Made by a program: the position numbers and the translations under genes
Assembly (NCBI RefSeq): GCF_007595705.1
Contig: NZ_NISY01000001.1
Span: forward strand, 1,236,862-1,300,861
Direction of reading: 5' to 3'
DNA: 64,000 bases
Source: Streptomyces sp. SAJ15
Lineage (GTDB): Bacteria > Actinomycetota > Actinomycetes > Streptomycetales > Streptomycetaceae
Notes under the pieces: generated by a model
What the model saw: only the letters and a program-made list of their open reading frames with translations
What the model was told of the DNA's origin: nothing
The model's database searches: none
Part shown: positions 18,466 to 28,560 of the stretch, piece after piece
How positions within the stretch are numbered: position 1 is the first letter of the stretch
Layout: each line of letters starts with the position of its first letter

Positions 18466-21400
18466 ATGGTGGCGCGGCGGGCCGGGGCGGACCAGGCGTT
18501 GGTGCGCATCCGCGACCTGGCCGGGCGCCCGCGCGGCACAGGGTTCCTCGCCGACGCCCACGGCACCTTGGTGACCAGCCACGAGACCGTGGACGGGCTG
18601 GCGCGGCTGGTGCTGTACGCGCCGGGGGACCGCACCTTCCTGGTGGACGCGGAGGCGATCACCGCCCTTCCGGAGGCCGATCTGGCGCTGGTGCGGACCG
18701 AGGGGCTCGGGCTGCCGCCGCTGCCGGTGGCGGCGGCCGGCACGGTCGAGCCGGACGCGGCGGTGCGGCTGCGGGTGCGCGACTGGCTCACCGCGCGGGT
18801 GGTCGGTTCCGCCCCGGTGACGTACACCGCGACTGACCGATTCCATCTGCTCGGTACGGCGCTGGAGCTGACCCTGGAGACCGGCACCGCGCGGAGGCGG
18901 GGGCGCGGCCCGAGCGTCGACATGGAGCTGGGCGGGGAGGCGGCCGGCGGACCGGTGCTGGACGCGCGCACCGGGGCCGTGGTCGGCGTGGTCGGCACCG
19001 CCCTGCACGCGGGGCACCGCGCGGGCGGCTTCGCCATCCCGCTGCGCGCCGCCGCCGCGGCCGACCCGGACGGGCCGCTGGCCGCCCTGCTGGACCGGAA
19101 CGCCGCGACCGTGCCCGCCTACGGTCGGGACCTCAACCTGGCGGGGGCGCTCCAGCTCACCGCCACCTCCGTCGGCTCGGCCGGCTGCCCGCGCGCCTGG
19201 CGGGCGCCGGGCGCCGCGGAGAGCCCGGTGGAGCGGCCCCGGACCCGAAGGGAGTTCGAGCGCTTCGCCCAGGGCGACGCGCTCGTCCTGGGGCTGGTCG
19301 GCGACGCGGGGACGGGCCGTACGACGGAGCTGGCGGCCCTGGCCGCCCGCCGCGCGCGGGGGCCCGAGCCGGCGCCCACGGTGTGGCTGCGCGGGGCGGA
19401 CCTGAGGGCGGGGGACGGGAGCGTACGGGAGGCGGTGGCCCGCGCGCTCCGCGCGGCCGGCCGCGTCGTCACCGCCTCGGCCGGCCCGGCGGGCACCGTG
19501 GGCGATGCCTCGGCCGTCACCCCCGAGGACGTCGCCGGCCTCGCGCGCGCCGCCGGCCGACCGCTGTTCGTCCTGCTCGACGGCCCGGAGGAGATGCCGC
19601 CCCCGCTCGCCCACCGGCTCGCCGAGTGGACCGCGGCCACGGCCCGCTGGCTGCGCGAGACCGACGCCCGGCTGGTGGTGGCCTGCCGCCCTGAGCATTG
19701 GGAGCTGGCCGGGGCGCTCTTCCCCGACCATGCCCTCCACCGCCCGCGCCGCGCGGTGTCCGCCCCGCCCGACGCCCCCGCGCGGACGCTGCCCGACTGC
19801 GTACGACTGGGCGAGCTCTCGCCCCGCCAGGCGGAGCACCTCCGTGAGCGCTACGGTCTGCCGGCGGGCTCGCTCGCCGAGCGCGACGCCCGGCACCCTC
19901 TCGCCCTCCGCCTGCTCGCCGAGGTCCGCGCGGCGCTCCCAAAGACGCCCGAGGCGGAAGGCGACGGAAGCGGCGGAGGCGACGGGAGCGGCAGGAACGA
20001 CGGCAGCGGCGACGGCGGCAGCGGCGACGGGAGCGGCACGGGCGACGGCGGAGCGCGCGACGGCGGAGCGGCGGAACGCCGCGCCGACGGCCGTACGGGG
20101 CGCGCCCCCGAACCGGAGGAGCCGCCCCCCGACCGCGGCGAGATCTTCGCCGCCTATCTCGACCTCGTCTGTCTGCGCGTCGCCGTCCGGCTCGCCGCCG
20201 CCGAGCGGCCGCCCCGACGCGGTACGGCCGTACGGCGGCTCGCCGCGCGCGTCGCCGGGCAGGTCCATGAGGCCGCCCGCCGCTGCCTGGGCCCCGGCCA
20301 GGGCGAGCTGGACCGCGACTCCTTCGAGGAGATCTTCCCCTGGCGCACCGGGTGGGCCTCGGCCGTGCTCTCCGAGGGGCTGCTCGTTCCGGCCGGCGGG
20401 GGCTACCGCTTCGCCCACGAGGAGTTCGCGGACTGGCTGGAGGGCCTCCATCTCGACCTCGACGCCGCCCTCTACGCGCTGGTCCACCGCTGGTACGACC
20501 CGGAGGTCATCGCCGCGCCGAGCCCCCGGAACGGATTCCGGCCCCAGCCGGAGGCGGAGTCGCCGGCCGGAGCCGGGACGGCTGCCGCCCCGGCGGGCGG
20601 GGGCTCGGGCGGCGGATCAGGGGGTGGATCGGACCCGGGGCCCGGTGCCCGGTCGGGCGGGGGAGCGCGGGGCCCGGTCGGCCCGGGGCGGCTGCCGTCC
20701 CGGCCGCCCTCGGCGCCGGTGAACGCGGAACACGTGCCGCCCCCGCCCGGTTCCGCCGCCGCGTCCGCGTGGCAGGAGGCGGTGGCGGGGGAGCCGGACG
20801 GCGCGGCGCGCGGGGGCGGCCGGGCGGGGCGCGCCGGCGGCTCCGGGCGCATCCCCGTGCCCCGGCATCGCATCGGCCCCGTCGTCCAGGCCCTGCTGCT
20901 GCTCGGCCGCCGCTCGGGCCCCGGCGCCCTGGTCCGCCGGCTGCGGGACCTGATCGACGCCCTGGACCATCTGGCGGCGTGCGTCCCGTCCCCGCCGGCG
21001 GACGCCTCATGGTGGGCCGCCCACCTGTTGGGGGAGGTCCTGCTGCGGGTCCCGGACGCGGGCGCGTACCGGGAGGTCCTGGAGCCGCTGGCGGACCGCA
21101 TCACCCGACGCTCCATCGAGCAGGGCGGTTTCACCAGCGGTGCCCGTCCACCCGCGCCGCCCTCACCCGCGCCCACGCCGGGAACGGCGTCCGACACGCC
21201 GCGCGGAGCGCCGGCCGGCTCGCCCCCGGTCACTCCGGCCGGACCGCGGCCGGTCACTCCGGCCGGACCGCGGCCGGGCGCACCGCTCCGCCGGCCCCCC
21301 GAGTGGGCCGGTGCCGAGCCGTCCGGATACCCGCTCGACACGCCGGGATGGATCGGCCCCACCACCTGCCCCGGGGCCGTCGGCCGGCCGCTGGGCCCCG

Positions 21401-23118
21401 CCGGTGTCCGCCCGCCGGGCGGATACCGCGCCCCCGGTGGCCGGGGCGGCCCCCGCTCCCCGCACCCGCTCGGCGCGCTGGCCGAGTTCGGCCCGTGGTT
21501 CTGGCTGCGGCTGCCGCTGACCACCGCCGACCGCCTCGATCTGCTGCGCCGCCTGATCCCCGCGGACGCGCCGCCCGCGCCGGCGGGGAGCGGCACCGCG
21601 CGGGGCACCGCGGACCGCTTCCTGGGGGCCGTGGCGGGGCTGCTCCGGGCCGATCCGTCCGGTGTGCAGCCGCTGCTGTGCCGGTGGTTCACGGACGAGC
21701 GCCCGTTGGCGGTCTCGGCACCGCCGGACGAACTCGACCTGCGGCCCACCGTGGCGGCCGCGGCCCAGGCCCTGCTGCACACCCATCGCCTGCGGGCCGT
21801 CGACGACCTGGTGGAGGCGCTGGTCGAGTCGGCGCACCCGCGCGCCGACGAGCTGCTGACCGTGCTCGCCGAGGACGAGCCGTCGGCGGTCTGCCGGGCC
21901 GTGGACCGATGGGCGCACGACGAGCGCACCGAGCGGCACGTGGCGGCCGCGGCCTACGGGCTGCAGGCGGTGCGCTGGGTGGGTACCGAGGCCGACCGCG
22001 AGCTGTTGCGCTACTCGGCGCTGACCCTGCTCGACCGCGCCGCCGACTGCACGCTGCACGGGGCCGCGCTCGCGCTCCTGGTCCGCGACCCGGCGACCCG
22101 GGCCCGGCATCTGCCGCAGGCGCTGGCCCGCTTCGCGGCCGGCGATCCGCACCTGCCGCCGATCACGCTCGTTCCCGCCCTGGAGACCGACCCCGAGCCG
22201 GTGTTCACCGCCTTACAGGCGCGGCTGTACGAGCCGGGGGAGGGGGTGGGAGAGGTGCTCCGCGCGCTGGCCGAGATCGGCGCCCCCGCCCTCGCGCGGC
22301 GCGCCGCCGCCCTCGTCCGCGAGCTGGTGGAGCGCCGCCCCTCCGCCGCCCGCTACGCCGCGGAGTTCGTCGACCGCCGACTGGAGCAGGGCCCGTCCGC
22401 GCGGGCGGTGCTCTTCCCGCTCGTCGTCGGCCTGCTGCGGCGCCAGCCCGCGCAGGTGCGGCACGCCCTGGCGCCGGTGCTGGCGGCGCCGGGCACGGTG
22501 GTCTCCCGGCCGCTGCGGCAGGAGCTCCTGGACGTCCTGCTGGAGCGCGAGCGGTACGGCGGCGACGATCCGTACGGCGGCTGTGAGCCGGGCGGCGCGG
22601 GCTGTGGGAACGCGGCCGTGCTGGACGCGCTGCTGCGGGCGGCCGCCGAGGGCGCGGCGGACCGCGGCGAGGCCCGCTCCCGCGACCTGGTGCACCGCGT
22701 CGGCGCCCTGATGGTCCGCACCCCTGAGGGCGCGGCCTGCTTCGACCGGCGGCTGGTGCAGCTGGCCCGTGAGGTGCCGGGGTTCGCGCGGCTGGTGCGC
22801 GGCTGGTTGGAGGACGCGCCGACGGAGTGGGCGGCGGTGGTGGGGCCGGGCGCGCGCCGAGAGTGCGAGGTGTTGGCCGGGAACTCGCTGCTGTGGCCGC
22901 GTGAGCGCCCCGAGGCGGTGACGGTCCCGGGGGAGCGTCGCCTCCGGGAGCGGCCGGGCGGCCGGGCCGCCGGCCGCGCGGACGAGCGACCGGGGGAGTG
23001 GCCCGGCGGGCCGCCGGGAGGGCGCGTCGGCCGGCGGAGCGAGTGGGCGGAGGGGCGGCCCGGCGAATGGCCGGGAGGACGCGCCGGGGAGTGGACGGCC
23101 GACCAGAGGGGCAGGTGA
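18466..23118 (+). CDS. Trypsin-like pseudoprotease fused to a STAND/NACHT-like P-loop NTPase and helical C-terminus
   Basis: 1550 residues, product not recognised as any named protein. Residues 1-195 read as a trypsin/HtrA-type domain: GTGFLADAHGTLVTSHETV (His39), EADLALVR (Asp72) and GGPVLDARTGAVVGVV. The usual GDSGG is EAAGG, so the nucleophile serine is Ala160. Residues 262-450 form a P-loop NTPase: LGLVGDAGTGRTTEL (Walker A with Arg285 for Lys) and LFVLLDGPEEMP (Walker B-like, Asp372). Low-complexity Gly/Asp/Ser and Pro/Gly spacers follow near residues 500-560 and 690-960. The C-terminal part (about 1020-1480) is helical repeat-like Ala/Leu/Arg sequence. The tail repeats GEWPGG. A TTA codon (codon 1250, 22213-22215) makes expression bldA-dependent if this is Streptomyces. 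GGGAGG precedes the ATG. Confidence 0.8.
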   Translation: MVARRAGADQALVRIRDLAGRPRGTGFLADAHGTLVTSHETVDGLARLVLYAPGDRTFLVDAEAITALPEADLALVRTEGLGLPPLPVAAAGTVEPDAAVRLRVRDWLTARVVGSAPVTYTATDRFHLLGTALELTLETGTARRRGRGPSVDMELGGEAAGGPVLDARTGAVVGVVGTALHAGHRAGGFAIPLRAAAAADPDGPLAALLDRNAATVPAYGRDLNLAGALQLTATSVGSAGCPRAWRAPGAAESPVERPRTRREFERFAQGDALVLGLVGDAGTGRTTELAALAARRARGPEPAPTVWLRGADLRAGDGSVREAVARALRAAGRVVTASAGPAGTVGDASAVTPEDVAGLARAAGRPLFVLLDGPEEMPPPLAHRLAEWTAATARWLRETDARLVVACRPEHWELAGALFPDHALHRPRRAVSAPPDAPARTLPDCVRLGELSPRQAEHLRERYGLPAGSLAERDARHPLALRLLAEVRAALPKTPEAEGDGSGGGDGSGRNDGSGDGGSGDGSGTGDGGARDGGAAERRADGRTGRAPEPEEPPPDRGEIFAAYLDLVCLRVAVRLAAAERPPRRGTAVRRLAARVAGQVHEAARRCLGPGQGELDRDSFEEIFPWRTGWASAVLSEGLLVPAGGGYRFAHEEFADWLEGLHLDLDAALYALVHRWYDPEVIAAPSPRNGFRPQPEAESPAGAGTAAAPAGGGSGGGSGGGSDPGPGARSGGGARGPVGPGRLPSRPPSAPVNAEHVPPPPGSAAASAWQEAVAGEPDGAARGGGRAGRAGGSGRIPVPRHRIGPVVQALLLLGRRSGPGALVRRLRDLIDALDHLAACVPSPPADASWWAAHLLGEVLLRVPDAGAYREVLEPLADRITRRSIEQGGFTSGARPPAPPSPAPTPGTASDTPRGAPAGSPPVTPAGPRPVTPAGPRPGAPLRRPPEWAGAEPSGYPLDTPGWIGPTTCPGAVGRPLGPAGVRPPGGYRAPGGRGGPRSPHPLGALAEFGPWFWLRLPLTTADRLDLLRRLIPADAPPAPAGSGTARGTADRFLGAVAGLLRADPSGVQPLLCRWFTDERPLAVSAPPDELDLRPTVAAAAQALLHTHRLRAVDDLVEALVESAHPRADELLTVLAEDEPSAVCRAVDRWAHDERTERHVAAAAYGLQAVRWVGTEADRELLRYSALTLLDRAADCTLHGAALALLVRDPATRARHLPQALARFAAGDPHLPPITLVPALETDPEPVFTALQARLYEPGEGVGEVLRALAEIGAPALARRAAALVRELVERRPSAARYAAEFVDRRLEQGPSARAVLFPLVVGLLRRQPAQVRHALAPVLAAPGTVVSRPLRQELLDVLLERERYGGDDPYGGCEPGGAGCGNAAVLDALLRAAAEGAADRGEARSRDLVHRVGALMVRTPEGAACFDRRLVQLAREVPGFARLVRGWLEDAPTEWAAVVGPGARRECEVLAGNSLLWPRERPEAVTVPGERRLRERPGGRAAGRADERPGEWPGGPPGGRVGRRSEWAEGRPGEWPGGRAGEWTADQRGR

Positions 23119-23223
23119 CGGCCGTGCCGGGCGGCCGATGCGAGCGGTGTCGCACCGGCATGGCAGTCTTAGACCTGCGAAATCATGACAGGCAGACAAA
23201 GGTTCGGGCGAGGAGCGGGCACA

Positions 23224-24186
23224 GTGCAGCGCTGGCGTGGCTTGGAGGACATCCCCGAGGACTGGGGACGCAGCGTCGTCACCATCGGCTCCTACGACGG
23301 CGTGCACCGCGGTCATCAGCTGATCATCGGGCGTGCGGTGGCGCGCGCTCGTGAGCTGGGACTGCCCACGGTCGTGGTGACCTTCGACCCGCACCCGAGC
23401 GAGGTCGTGCGGCCGGGCAGCCACCCGCCGCTGCTCGCGCCGCACCACCGCCGCGCGGAGCTGATGGCCGAGCTGGGCGTGGACGCCGTCCTGGTGCTCC
23501 CCTTCACGGCGGAGTTCTCCCAGCTCACGCCGGCCGACTTCGTGGTGAAGGTGCTGGTCGACAAGCTCCACGCGCGCGTCGTCGTGGAGGGGCCGAACTT
23601 CCGCTTCGGCCACCGCGCGGCCGGGACCGTGGAGTTCCTGAAGGAGCTCGGCACCACCTACGACTACGACGTGGAGGTCATCGACCTCCACGAGCGCGGG
23701 GAGGCGGGCGGCGGCGAGCCGTTCTCCTCCACGCTCGCCCGCCGGCTGGTCGCCGCCGGCGACGTCGAGGGCGCCATGGAGGTCCTCGGCCGGCCACACC
23801 GCGTCGAGGGCGTCGTGGTGCGCGGCGCGCAGCGCGGCCGCGAGCTGGGATATCCCACGGCGAACGTGGAGACGCTGCCGCACACCGCGATCCCGGCCGA
23901 CGGCGTCTACGCCGGCTGGCTGACGGCTGCCGGCGAGATGATGCCCGCGGCGATCTCGGTCGGCACCAACCCGCAGTTCGACGGGGTGGACCGGACGGTC
24001 GAGGCGTACGCCATCGACCGCGTCGGGCTGGATCTGTACGGGCTCCATGTGGCGGTGGACTTCCTCGCCTACCTGCGCGGCCAGGAGAAGTTCGAGTCGA
24101 TCGAGGCGCTGCTGGAGCGGATGGCGATCGATGTGAAGCGGGCCCGCGAGCTGGTCGAGGAGCACGCGGCGGAGCGCCGGAGCTGA
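23224..24186 (+). CDS. ribF: Bifunctional riboflavin kinase/FAD synthetase
   Basis: 320 residues. Makes FMN from riboflavin and FAD from FMN. The N-terminal nucleotidyltransferase shows TIGSYDGVHRGHQLIIG and VVTFDPHPSEVVRPG. The C-terminal kinase domain shows GRPHRVEGVVVRGAQRGRELGYPTANV and the conserved strand HVAVDFLAYLRGQEKFESIEAL. I chose the GTG at 23224 because GAGGAGCGGG lies just before it; an ATG 39 bases upstream lacks a ribosome site. A perfect hairpin follows, shared with the convergent ESX gene. Confidence 0.96.
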   Translation: MQRWRGLEDIPEDWGRSVVTIGSYDGVHRGHQLIIGRAVARARELGLPTVVVTFDPHPSEVVRPGSHPPLLAPHHRRAELMAELGVDAVLVLPFTAEFSQLTPADFVVKVLVDKLHARVVVEGPNFRFGHRAAGTVEFLKELGTTYDYDVEVIDLHERGEAGGGEPFSSTLARRLVAAGDVEGAMEVLGRPHRVEGVVVRGAQRGRELGYPTANVETLPHTAIPADGVYAGWLTAAGEMMPAAISVGTNPQFDGVDRTVEAYAIDRVGLDLYGLHVAVDFLAYLRGQEKFESIEALLERMAIDVKRARELVEEHAAERRS

Positions 24187-24259
24187 CACCACCGGGCCCG
24201 GCCACCGCGGGTGACCGGCCGGCCGGGGTCCCTCCGGCCCGGCATTCGTGATCATGTAT

Positions 24260-24298
24260 GAGGTAAGGCCCCGGGCGACGTGCCCGGGGCCTTACCTC
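24260..24298. terminator. Bidirectional terminator between ribF and the ESX locus
   Basis: Perfect 17-bp stem GAGGTAAGGCCCCGGGC / GCCCGGGGCCTTACCTC with loop GACGT. Located between convergent genes (ribF stop 24186; reverse gene stop 24396). Confidence 0.88.
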
Positions 24299-24395
24299 GT
24301 TATACGGATCGTGATGCCGACGTGAAGGACGCGCGATGGGTGACCGCCGGCTGACCCGGCCCGGTCGGCTGATCCGACCGGGCCGATGCGGCCGG

Positions 24396-27300
24396 CTACT
24401 GCTGCGGGCCGGCGGGCGGCTGCGGGTACGGCTGGCCGTACGGCCCCGGCTGTGCGCCCTGGGCGCCCTCGGGCGCCGGGCCGGGCTGGCCCGGCTGGGC
24501 CCCGGGCTGCGGCACCTGTTGGCCCGGCTGGGCCTGCTGCCCCTGCCCGTAGCCCTGCGGCGGCCAGGGTTGGCCCGGCTGCTGGGCGTACGGCTGGCCG
24601 TGTACCGGCTGCTGTGCCCCGGGCGCGCCGGGCTGCGGCTGGTGCTGCCAGCCGGCCGGCGGGCCCCCCGACTGCGGCGCCTGCGGGTAGCCCGGCTGCT
24701 GCTGGCCGGGCTGGCCCGGCTGGCCCGGCAGACCCGGCTGGCCGTGCTGGGCCTGGTGGGGCGGGTGCGGGCCGGGGGCGCCGGGCTGCTGCTGGCCCGG
24801 CATCGGCGGGGCCATGTGCGGCGGCAGCTGGGAGTCGCCGTCCGCCATCCACAGGCCCTGGGCCTGCTGCGCCCGGGTGAAGTCCTCGGCGACCATGGTG
24901 GAGAGGTTGAAGTACGCCTCACGGGTCTTCGGCCGCATCATGTCCAGGTCGACCTCGGCGCCCGCCGCCAGGTGTTCGTCGAAGGGCACGACGATCACGC
25001 CGCGGCAGCGCGTCTCGAAGTGCGACACGATGTCCTCGACCTTGATCATCTTGCCGGTCTCGCGGACCCCGGAGATGACCGTGATGCTGCGCGAGACGAG
25101 GTCCGCGTAGCCGTGCGCGGAGAGCCAGTCCAGCGTGGTGCTCGCGCTGCTCGCGCCGTCCACGGAGGGCGTCGAGATGATGATCAGCTGGTCGGCTAGG
25201 TCGAGCACCCCGCGCATCGCGCTGTACAGCAGGCCGGTGCCCGAGTCGGTGAGGATGATCGGGTACTGCTTGCCGAGCACGTCGATGACGCGGCGGTAGT
25301 CCTCGTCGTTGAAGGTCGTGGAGACCGCCGGGTCCACGTCGTTGGCGAGGATCTCCAGGCCGGACGGGGCCTGCGAGGTGAACCGACGGATGTCCATGTA
25401 GCTGTTGAGGTACGGGATCGCGGTCACCAGGTCGCGGATGGTCGCCCCCGTCTCGCGGCGCACCCGGCGGCCCAGGGTGCCCGCGTCCGGGTTGGCGTCG
25501 ATGGCGATCACCTTGTCCTGGCGCTCGCTCGCCAGCGTCGCGCCGAGGGCGGTGGTGGTGGTCGTCTTGCCGACGCCGCCCTTGAGGCTGATCACCGCGA
25601 TCCGGTAGCAGGAGAGCACCGGCGTACGGATCAGCTCCAGCTTCCGCTGCCGCTCGGCCTCCTCCTTCTTGCCACCGATCTTGAACCGCGAACCGCCCGG
25701 ATTCTGCTTCTTGGGCTTCGGCTTCGAGCGCAGCAGTCGGTCGGAGGAGAGCTCCACCGCCGCCGTGTAGCCCAGCGGCGCACCCGCCCCGTGCCCGCGC
25801 TGGCGCTGCTCGGGCGAGATGGTGGGCCAGCCGCCGGTCCGCGGGTCCACGGGGCCGGCGTCGGCAGCGGGCAGCGGCGCGCCGCCCTGCCGCGGGTCGG
25901 GCTGCGGCTGCGCGGGCCGGGCCTCCTGCTGCGCGGCGAAGGGCTGCTGCCCCGCGGCCGGCTGCTGCTGCCCGGTCGGCTGGCCCGGCACGGGCTGCCG
26001 CGCGGCGACGTCGGCCGGCGGCTGTGCCTGCGCCTGGGCGTGGGCCGGCGGCTGTGCCTGCGCCGGCGGCTGGGCCTGGGGGAAGCCGGCCGGCGCCGGC
26101 TGACCCGGCTGTCCGGCCTGTCCGGGGACCGGAGCGGCCGCGCCCGGCTGCGGGTAGCCGTAGCCGGCGGGATGGGCGGCGGGCTGCTGAGCCGCCGGCT
26201 GGCCCGGAACCAGGCCCTGGCTCTGCGCGGCCGCGACGCCGGGACCGGGGTGCGGGAATCCGTAGCCGCCCTGCGGGGCAGAGGCGTGGGGAGCGGCCTG
26301 GCCGAGGCCCGGTGCCACGGGCTGTCCGCCGGCCGCGCCGGGCTGCGGGTAGCCGTAGCCGGGCTGTGCTGCCGGCCCCCCATCAGGCGCCGTCGGGCCG
26401 GGCGCGCCGGGGACGCCCGCCGCCGGATACGGCTGCGGGGACGCCTGACCGGCGGGGCCGGTCGACGGGTCGGGGGCGGTCGACGGGGCGCCCGGGCCGG
26501 ACGCGCCGGACGCCCCGGGCAGGGCGGAGCCCGGAACGGCGGCTGCGGGCGCGGGCTGGGGGAAGCCGTAGCCCCCCTGCGGCGCGGCCGGGGTCGCGGC
26601 GCCCTGGTTCTGCGGTGCCGCGGCGTCGGCGGTCGCCGGCCGCGCGAGCTCGTGGCTGCCTGGGGTACCGGACGCCTGCGGCTCCGCCGGCTGCTGACCG
26701 GGCGTCGGGACGGCGCCCGCCCCGGGAGCCGGCACCGGGCCGGGGGCCGAGACGGGGCCGGGGTGCGTCTGCGTGCCGGGCACCGGCGGGGGCCAGGCGG
26801 CGGCCTGCTGCTGGAAGGAGTCGGCGGCCGCGGGGTCCGTACCCTGCGGCGGCACCGGCGCGGCGGCCTGCGGCGGCCACGGGGAGTCCGGCGCGCCCGC
26901 CGGGGCCGGGGCGCCGGCGCCGGCCTGTGGTGCCGCGGGCTGGAAGTCCGGCGGCAGCGGCGGCAGTCCGCCGCCCTGGGCCGGCGGCGGGGTCCAGCCG
27001 GCGGCGGGAGCGTCGGCGGCCGCGGCGTGCGGCGGCGGGGTGTCCCGCGGCTCGACGGGGGCGGCCGTGGCCGCGGCGTCGACCGGGGCCGCGGGGTCGA
27101 CCGGGGCCGCGGCGGGGGCAGCCGACGGGGCGGGCCAGTCGTCGACGCCCTCCGCCGCCGCCCGGCGGCGCAGCGCGGCACCGGAGAACTGCATCGTGCC
27201 CTCGGGGCGTGCCGGAGCGTCGGCGAGCGCGGCGCCCGCGTCCTCCGCCGTACGGGCCTCGGCGGCCCTGCGCGCCGCGGCGGGGCCGGGGAAGCGCATC

Positions 27301-28274
27301 GTGGCGTTGCTCACCAGGTCGCCGCGGTCCGCGCCCTCGTCGGCGGGAGTCTCCGCCGCGACGGACGAGGCGTCGTCCCGGACGGGGGCGTCGGCGGCGG
27401 GCTGCGACGCGTCCTGCGCCGCGCGGATGTCGTGGGACGGGCCGTCAGGAGCCGCGTCGGCGGCGCCGACCGTCCCGGCGCCCACCGCCGCGGAGCCGAG
27501 CGCGTCGCCGCGGGAACCCTCGGCGGTGTCCTCGACGCCGGCCAGCGCCGACACCGGCTCGGACGTCGACGTAGACGTCGGCTCAGACGCCGGCTCGTAC
27601 ATCGACGCCGACGCCGACGCAGGCTCAGACGTCGACGGCGACAGCGACCCAGACGCCGACTCGGGTTCCGGATCGGTCGTCCGCGCCTCGGGCTCAGGCG
27701 CGGGCGCCGGCGCCGGCTCCACCCGCGCCTCCGGCTCCAGGGCGGGCGTCACGTCGGCGACCGCGTCCTGCGACACGGCCTCGGAGGGAGACGCGGGCGC
27801 GGAGTCGTCGGCCGCCGCCGTGGCCGAGGAAGCCTCAGAAACCGGCGGGAAGGCGGGCACCGACGGCGGCGGCGGAAAATCCTCGCCAGGCGCCGGCAGT
27901 CCGGGGATCGCCAGCGGTTGGCCGGTCGGCGGCGGGAGCATCGGCGACTCGGCGTCGCCGGCGCCCGGGACGGCGCCGGCCTGCGCGTCCTCGCCGGCCG
28001 TCACCGGAGCACCCGAACCCGACAGGTCCGAACTCGACAGATCCGAACCCGAAAGGTTCGAACCGGACAGGTCCGAGCCCGACAGATCCGAACCCGCGGC
28101 ACCGGGGATCGGGGCGGGCGTCGGCGGGGCCGGCGTCGCCGCCGCGTCCTGCGTGTACCAGGACGGCGTGCTGTAGTCGATGGTGAACTCGCCGGTGTGC
28201 TCGAAATCCGCGTCGGATCGATCATCGCCGGGTGTGGTTCCGCCCGCGCGGATCTCGTCCCGATCGCTGCTCAC
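24396..28274 (-). CDS. ESX-associated MinD/ParA-like ATPase with long disordered arms (EspI-like)
   Basis: 1292 residues. Residues 1-850 are low-complexity Ala/Pro/Ser/Gln/Gly text, including pentapeptide repeats SDLSG (near residues 60-90) and repeated GYGYPQPG / QGGYGFP units. The ATPase (about 870-1150) has a deviant Walker [19 protein letters not shown], then [17 protein letters not shown] and [16 protein letters not shown] second Pro/Gln-rich arm ends the protein. This matches the cytosolic SIMIBI ATPase found in ESX loci (EspI in mycobacteria), suggested to regulate secretion in response to ATP. GTG start with AGGAGG five bases before it. Family placement is sure; function is inferred. 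Confidence 0.87.
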   Translation of the reverse strand: MSSDRDEIRAGGTTPGDDRSDADFEHTGEFTIDYSTPSWYTQDAAATPAPPTPAPIPGAAGSDLSGSDLSGSNLSGSDLSSSDLSGSGAPVTAGEDAQAGAVPGAGDAESPMLPPPTGQPLAIPGLPAPGEDFPPPPSVPAFPPVSEASSATAAADDSAPASPSEAVSQDAVADVTPALEPEARVEPAPAPAPEPEARTTDPEPESASGSLSPSTSEPASASASMYEPASEPTSTSTSEPVSALAGVEDTAEGSRGDALGSAAVGAGTVGAADAAPDGPSHDIRAAQDASQPAADAPVRDDASSVAAETPADEGADRGDLVSNATMRFPGPAAARRAAEARTAEDAGAALADAPARPEGTMQFSGAALRRRAAAEGVDDWPAPSAAPAAAPVDPAAPVDAAATAAPVEPRDTPPPHAAAADAPAAGWTPPPAQGGGLPPLPPDFQPAAPQAGAGAPAPAGAPDSPWPPQAAAPVPPQGTDPAAADSFQQQAAAWPPPVPGTQTHPGPVSAPGPVPAPGAGAVPTPGQQPAEPQASGTPGSHELARPATADAAAPQNQGAATPAAPQGGYGFPQPAPAAAVPGSALPGASGASGPGAPSTAPDPSTGPAGQASPQPYPAAGVPGAPGPTAPDGGPAAQPGYGYPQPGAAGGQPVAPGLGQAAPHASAPQGGYGFPHPGPGVAAAQSQGLVPGQPAAQQPAAHPAGYGYPQPGAAAPVPGQAGQPGQPAPAGFPQAQPPAQAQPPAHAQAQAQPPADVAARQPVPGQPTGQQQPAAGQQPFAAQQEARPAQPQPDPRQGGAPLPAADAGPVDPRTGGWPTISPEQRQRGHGAGAPLGYTAAVELSSDRLLRSKPKPKKQNPGGSRFKIGGKKEEAERQRKLELIRTPVLSCYRIAVISLKGGVGKTTTTTALGATLASERQDKVIAIDANPDAGTLGRRVRRETGATIRDLVTAIPYLNSYMDIRRFTSQAPSGLEILANDVDPAVSTTFNDEDYRRVIDVLGKQYPIILTDSGTGLLYSAMRGVLDLADQLIIISTPSVDGASSASTTLDWLSAHGYADLVSRSITVISGVRETGKMIKVEDIVSHFETRCRGVIVVPFDEHLAAGAEVDLDMMRPKTREAYFNLSTMVAEDFTRAQQAQGLWMADGDSQLPPHMAPPMPGQQQPGAPGPHPPHQAQHGQPGLPGQPGQPGQQQPGYPQAPQSGGPPAGWQHQPQPGAPGAQQPVHGQPYAQQPGQPWPPQGYGQGQQAQPGQQVPQPGAQPGQPGPAPEGAQGAQPGPYGQPYPQPPAGPQQ
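28012..28098 (-). repeat. 15-bp tandem repeats encoding SDLSG units
   Basis: Five to six imperfect 15-bp units in the coding region of the MinD-like protein give the string [26 protein letters not shown]. Pentapeptide periodicity keeps the frame, so copy number may vary between strains. Confidence 0.85.
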
Positions 28275-28560
28275 AATGCCTCCTGGTGTGGTCGAGCACC
28301 TTGGATGTCCCTGGCGAGGCCGACCGTTGCCGTCGCGCGCTCGGCTATCCCCTTGTGTGACGCGGGGGGCCTGTGATCAGGTTCTCCGCCCGCGTATGAC
28401 AAGACTAATCACCCTGCGCACCAGGCGGCAGGCCCGTCTCGCCCTGGAGGGCGTCCGTCACCTCGTGCACACCTCGCACACGCCTCGACCACGTCTCACC
28501 GCACCTCTTCACCTGTCGCCGTGCGCGCGGCGGACGTCGGGGAAGCGCCCCGTGACCGGC

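Noticed and set aside
18466..23118. Complete antiphage Avs-type defence system
   Set aside because: Architecture is reminiscent, but the gene stands alone among housekeeping genes, the protease triad is incomplete, and no phage link can be shown from sequence. Kept as a candidate sensor only.
24396..28274. Possible frameshift or collagen-like gene on the forward strand at 25.8-28.4 kb
   Set aside because: The Arg/Gly-rich forward frames are shadows of the disordered Pro/Ala arm of the reverse MinD-like gene, whose own frame is continuous from a good ribosome site.
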